The notes under the pieces are model-generated. The model worked only from the letters and a program-made list of their open reading frames with translations. It searched no databases and was not told the DNA's origin. This document shows positions 60,591 through 64,000 of a stretch of 64,000 nucleotides of DNA, in pieces. Each line of letters starts with the position of its first letter. Within the stretch, counting starts at the first letter, position 1. Both the position numbers and the translations under genes were made by a program. Origin of the DNA: Paramecium pentaurelia (taxonomy: Eukaryota; Ciliophora; Oligohymenophorea; Peniculida; Parameciidae); NCBI GenBank assembly GCA_905183005.1, contig CAJJDO010000085.1, forward strand, positions 4,470 through 68,469, given 5' to 3'.

Positions 60591-62261
60591 TCATACAATT
60601 TTTTATTCCTTAACTTCAACCCATGTGAAATTGAATGTTGTTGGTTATCCCCAATGGATACCTGTGAATGCTGGAGTCCAACTAAATATTGGCTATTAAT
60701 CAGTGGTAGGTCCACTTTAAACATAGGCAATGTTTTATGGAACAGAAGCCAAAGATGCTACCTTTCCATCAATTGATCCATGAGCTCTTGGATTAGTCTA
60801 AAATGATAATATTATTCATTACTTCTAATAAATCTAATCTACTTGAAATGGCATTTCCAGGATTATTACCTGAAATTGCATCATTTTTATAATCATTATA
60901 TCTGATAAATCTTTTCATATCATCCAAACTCTTAACTTTAGGAGCATCTCTATTCATCATTTATCCTCTTGGACATTATTCATATGAATATTTTATTGGA
61001 TCTTTTTTAACAGCTTCAGTATAACCAGCTCTGTCATAAATCTCAGTTGTAAATGGAATATTATAACTCTTCCAATAATTACCATTTGATATAACTTTAG
61101 CAGTCACATCCTTATTTATAGCAAATCCTGGGACTGTTTCAGAAATCCAAATGAAGTCCTTTTAAGGAGGTACACTAAATTTAAATAAAAATATTTTACT
61201 CCTTCTTTACTACTTTAAGATCAATAGCAATATATTGATTATTATATGTTCCTGAGTTATGTCTTATGAATGTACTAGTCCATTTCTCTCCTCCCTTTGA
61301 GATTGCATGAGCAACTGGAACTCTTTACCAAGTTAATAGAGTAGTTGGTACAATCAAATCATAGAGAGTACTATCCAAGATAGAATTTGTGGTTTCTATG
61401 ACTACCATATTAGCATCTGGTAGAACATAGAAATCATCCTTGGAATACAAAAGTCCTGGCTTTGATGAAAAACTAACTCTATATGGATTTGGACCAGAGA
61501 ATTAATAGTATTTATAAATTCTAAGCATATTCTAATAACTTGTCCATGTTGTGTGAGCCATCCAAACATCACTCCAATCATCTAATGCCTTAATTAAAGC
61601 AGAGCAAGAAATTCTCTTTTCTCTTTCCCATTCAAATTCTTCTGGAGTCAATAAATGCCATTAAATTCTTTCAGCTTTTGGTTTCATTGCTTCTTTCAAT
61701 TCATAAATATCACCACATGCTTACAACAATAGTAATTGCACCCATGTGAGTCTCTTATTGATTGGAGCTTTATCTTGAATTGCTTAATATAATCCATCAT
61801 TTTATGCTAAGATTCTACCCAAGGCTTCATAATATTCATCTCCTTTATTGTCTTTCACCAATTATCTTGAATATTCATATTGTTCCAATAAATATTAAGA
61901 TAATTCTTTGGTTACTTATTCATTTCCAAAAGTAAAATCATACCAAGACCAGAAATGATTGTATATGTGTTCATATGTTAATGATCCTTCCAAATACCCT
62001 AAATGATATAATTCATAAAATACCAGCTGCATAAGAAGTCTTTAAACTATAATCATGAGATTTAAAAGTATCACTTGTCCAAATGTACAATTTACCCCAT
62101 CCATCCTACATTACCTCATGTTTATAGTAACCCCATGCTAAAGCAACAGGTGATTTACCTTCGCTTATTGTGTATTTTCCAAGTCTCTAATCAACTGAAA
62201 ACAATGTGCCATCATCACAAAGGCATAAACAAATTAATGCCAATAAATAAATAGCTTTCAT
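60591..62261 (-). CDS. Phospholipase B-like / lamina-ancestor-type Ntn hydrolase
   Basis: Three 25-nt introns (61999-62023, 61175-61199, 60798-60822) give 531 residues. The N-terminus MKAIYLLALICLCLC is a signal peptide. The predicted nucleophile cysteine starts C-S-A-L-I-K, as in PLBD proteins, where self-cleavage before a cysteine creates the active N-terminus. Further landmarks are H-T-T-W-T-S-Y, Y-R-V-S-F-S-S-K-P-G, I-E-T-T-N-S-I-L-D, C-P-R-G-Q, and, after the last intron, N-P-R-A-H-G-S-I-D-G-K-V. Members act in lysosomes or are secreted and are thought to split acyl chains or amides. The family core is complete. Confidence 0.85.
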
Positions 62262-63054
62262 TAATATTAATCTATATTGATTTTTTAATTTAAGTTTTAA
62301 AGGAAATTTTTATTGAAAATGATGCAATATTTTAAATCATGAATTTTATGTATATTTTATACATAAATAAGTTTAAAAAATATTATAATATGAATTTAGA
62401 AATTCACACAGAAAACCAAAAAACATTTTAGTAAAAAGAATCAAATTATTCTTAGAATTCTGAAATAAAAGATTAAGAAAAATTGAATTAATCTATTTAT
62501 TTATATATACTAGCATATATCCTTCATAAATGTTATCAAAAAAATATCAGAATTTTAAAAATAAATCAGAAAATCAATAAAAAATTGACAATTTTGAGAT
62601 ATGATCAAAAATAAATATAAATTTATAAAAAATAGTCACACATTAATATAAAATATGATTAAAAATAATTAATATACATGTTCTAAGAACTAAGTTAATT
62701 AGATATAATAAATTGATTATTCATTTTGAATAGAGGTTAATTTTAATTATAGATTAAATTAAAAAAAATATTTCTTATAATTTATTCTTGAAAATCCAAA
62801 TTAAATTACTCATCATCATATTTTTAGAATATTATTGTTAGTTAAAATTGTAAAATAGTTCAATTAATATATTTAATTTGATATATTTCTATTCATATAT
62901 TATTGGTGGATAAACTGAAAATTGAAAATTATACAAGAAAGAAAGAAATATTAATTTAACTATCATATATATAATAGAAAACTAAAAATTTAATAAATAT
63001 AATTTATTAATCAAAGTTTGCATATAATATTCTAATTTAGATTCACTGTTTTCG
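62262..63054. other. Intergenic, very AT-rich sequence
   Basis: No gene recognised. It includes the likely promoter of the phospholipase B-like gene near 62300. Confidence 0.4.
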
Positions 63055-64000
63055 TCATTTTTATGACATGATAAATATTTACTATTTCCATAATTTAAGG
63101 ATATTATCTAACTATTATTATATTTAATTTTTTTTTTCCAAATTAAAAATAGCCTATTCATTACCTTAAGTTTCTAAGATTTACGCCTTAAGTTAATCAG
63201 ATAACTGTTAATTGATGTTCTCTTCTTTTTATTTGGTGCTTTCTTACTTTTAATGATTGATATTTTCAGATATAAGTTTATTCTAAATTTCTGTATTCTT
63301 CAATTCATTTTTTATTTAAATTTATTGTTTACCATCTTATTATGTGAGGATGGCTTTACTTTTATTCATATTTTTATGATTTTTGAAATTATTAGATGAA
63401 ACATCATTTTTGCAATTTCCAAATTTCATTTTCTTTTTCATCCAGAAGATTAAATTGTTTGATATTGATTCAATGTCTTGATGAATGAATTATTTAGTGC
63501 ACTCTTATGGATGATGAAATTAATCTTGCTATTTGAAGTTAATAATATTGGGAGATTTAGTTGATGATTCTAGAATCAATACATTGGATGTCGTTTATTA
63601 TTAATAGAGATTCACATCACCTGTTTGGATATCAATTATGACGAGAATTTTGATTCTCTTAAAATATTATTTCTTATTTCTTTTATCCTTTTTCATGCAT
63701 CTTCCTTGTTATTGAAAAGTTTATACAATACCATTAGCAGTAGAATATTTCAAACCATATTTTAACGCTGTCTATAAGATAAAACTTAGAGAATACTTGT
63801 TTAATCGAATTTTCTTGGAAAACTATATCGTAAATCACTTTTTCTCTGATTTCATTACCTATTTTCTAATAAGGTTGTCTAAGAGTATTATGTATGGATT
63901 ATTTCTAATCCTATTAAATCTAGATTTAAGCCATATAATTAATAAATATTAACAGAATACACAAAGCTTTTATTCTTATTTATATTCCAAATCTTATAAT
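63055..64000 (-). pseudogene. Possible polo-box-containing fragment, frame-broken, runs off the window
   Basis: A minus-strand frame is open for 259 codons from just below 63835 to TGA 63057-63055. It contains L-K-Y-G-L-K-Y-S-T-A-N-G-I-V-Q-T-F, close to the K-Y-G-L-x-Y-x-x-x-x-G-x-V-x-x-x-F start of a polo box, and a long Q/N/K-rich tail. Upstream, about 63834-64000, another frame carries I-R-E-K-V-I-Y-D-I-V-F-Q-E. A shift joins these near 63835. Polo boxes bind phosphopeptides in mitotic PLK kinases. The kinase part would lie beyond the window. The call rests on one motif. Confidence 0.35.

Noticed and set aside
62262..63000. Telomere or origin repeats in the AT-rich end region
   Set aside because: No C4A2-like or G-rich telomere repeats and no ordered repeats are visible; it is ordinary AT-rich spacer.
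1..64000. A bacterial or standard-code eukaryotic origin with only small ORFs
   Set aside because: Under the standard code nothing exceeds about 135 codons, yet reading TAA/TAG as glutamine yields complete kinases, UNG, Tubby and PLBD proteins with conserved motifs.
1..64000. TA-bounded internal eliminated sequences (IES) as the cause of the frame breaks
   Set aside because: The breaks are mostly one-base shifts without an inserted segment flanked by TA repeats.

Overview
The window looks like a stretch of the somatic (macronuclear) genome of a ciliate close to Paramecium. Read with UGA as the only stop, and UAA and UAG as glutamine, long frames appear that the standard code breaks everywhere. 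One example is an unbroken 536-residue WD40 protein at 49657-51267. The genes are cut by very small introns, mostly 19-32 nt, of the form GTA...TAG or GTA...AAG. The DNA is very AT-rich and the genes are tightly packed on both strands. I saw no bacterial features, rRNA, tRNA, CRISPR array or clear mobile element.

Layout. Bases 1 to about 22.8 kb hold decayed genes: a SET-domain methyltransferase, a DUF3223-like membrane protein, a WD40 protein, a 9-kb cysteine-rich membrane protein, an unidentified membrane protein and an H-type lectin protein. Each can be followed in protein sequence but is broken by indels. The same stretch holds two single-N gaps (3197 and 19423), each flanked by a perfect direct repeat of about 1.1 kb. 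These look like contig ends that overlap but were never merged, so part of the damage could be poor sequence rather than biology.

From about 23.96 to 58.7 kb the genes are mostly intact. In order: a TPR protein; a kinase and mitochondrial ribosomal protein mS35 that overlap as ATGA; a DUF4602-like protein whose ATG is 13 bp from the kinase ATG; a four-TM protein; a decayed tail-anchored protein; an EF-hand protein with a ten-residue coiled-coil repeat; a proteasome-chaperone-3-like protein; a charged conserved protein; a DnaJ protein; a one-TM protein; a cyclic-nucleotide-binding-domain protein; CZIB; a basic Q-rich protein; a diverged tandem pair of about 780 residues each; a small protein; uracil-DNA glycosylase; a remnant; a coiled-coil protein; a Tubby protein with 33 consecutive glutamines; a TMEM185-like RING protein; an intact WD40 protein; a second kinase; two regulatory-type proteins (one PHD-like); an acidic prion-like protein; and a second membrane RING protein. 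From 58.9 to 64 kb there is a multi-pass membrane gene with a frame-broken tail, an intact phospholipase B-like gene, and a frame-broken fragment at the window end that may be polo-box related.

The window is ordinary genome rather than one pathway. Recurrent themes are cilium and Ca2+/kinase signalling (EF-hand, cNBD, Tubby, two kinases), membrane RING ligases, and small coiled-coil proteins. Gene boundaries and introns were read by hand from frame continuity and protein resemblance. No alignment, HMM or transcript evidence was available.
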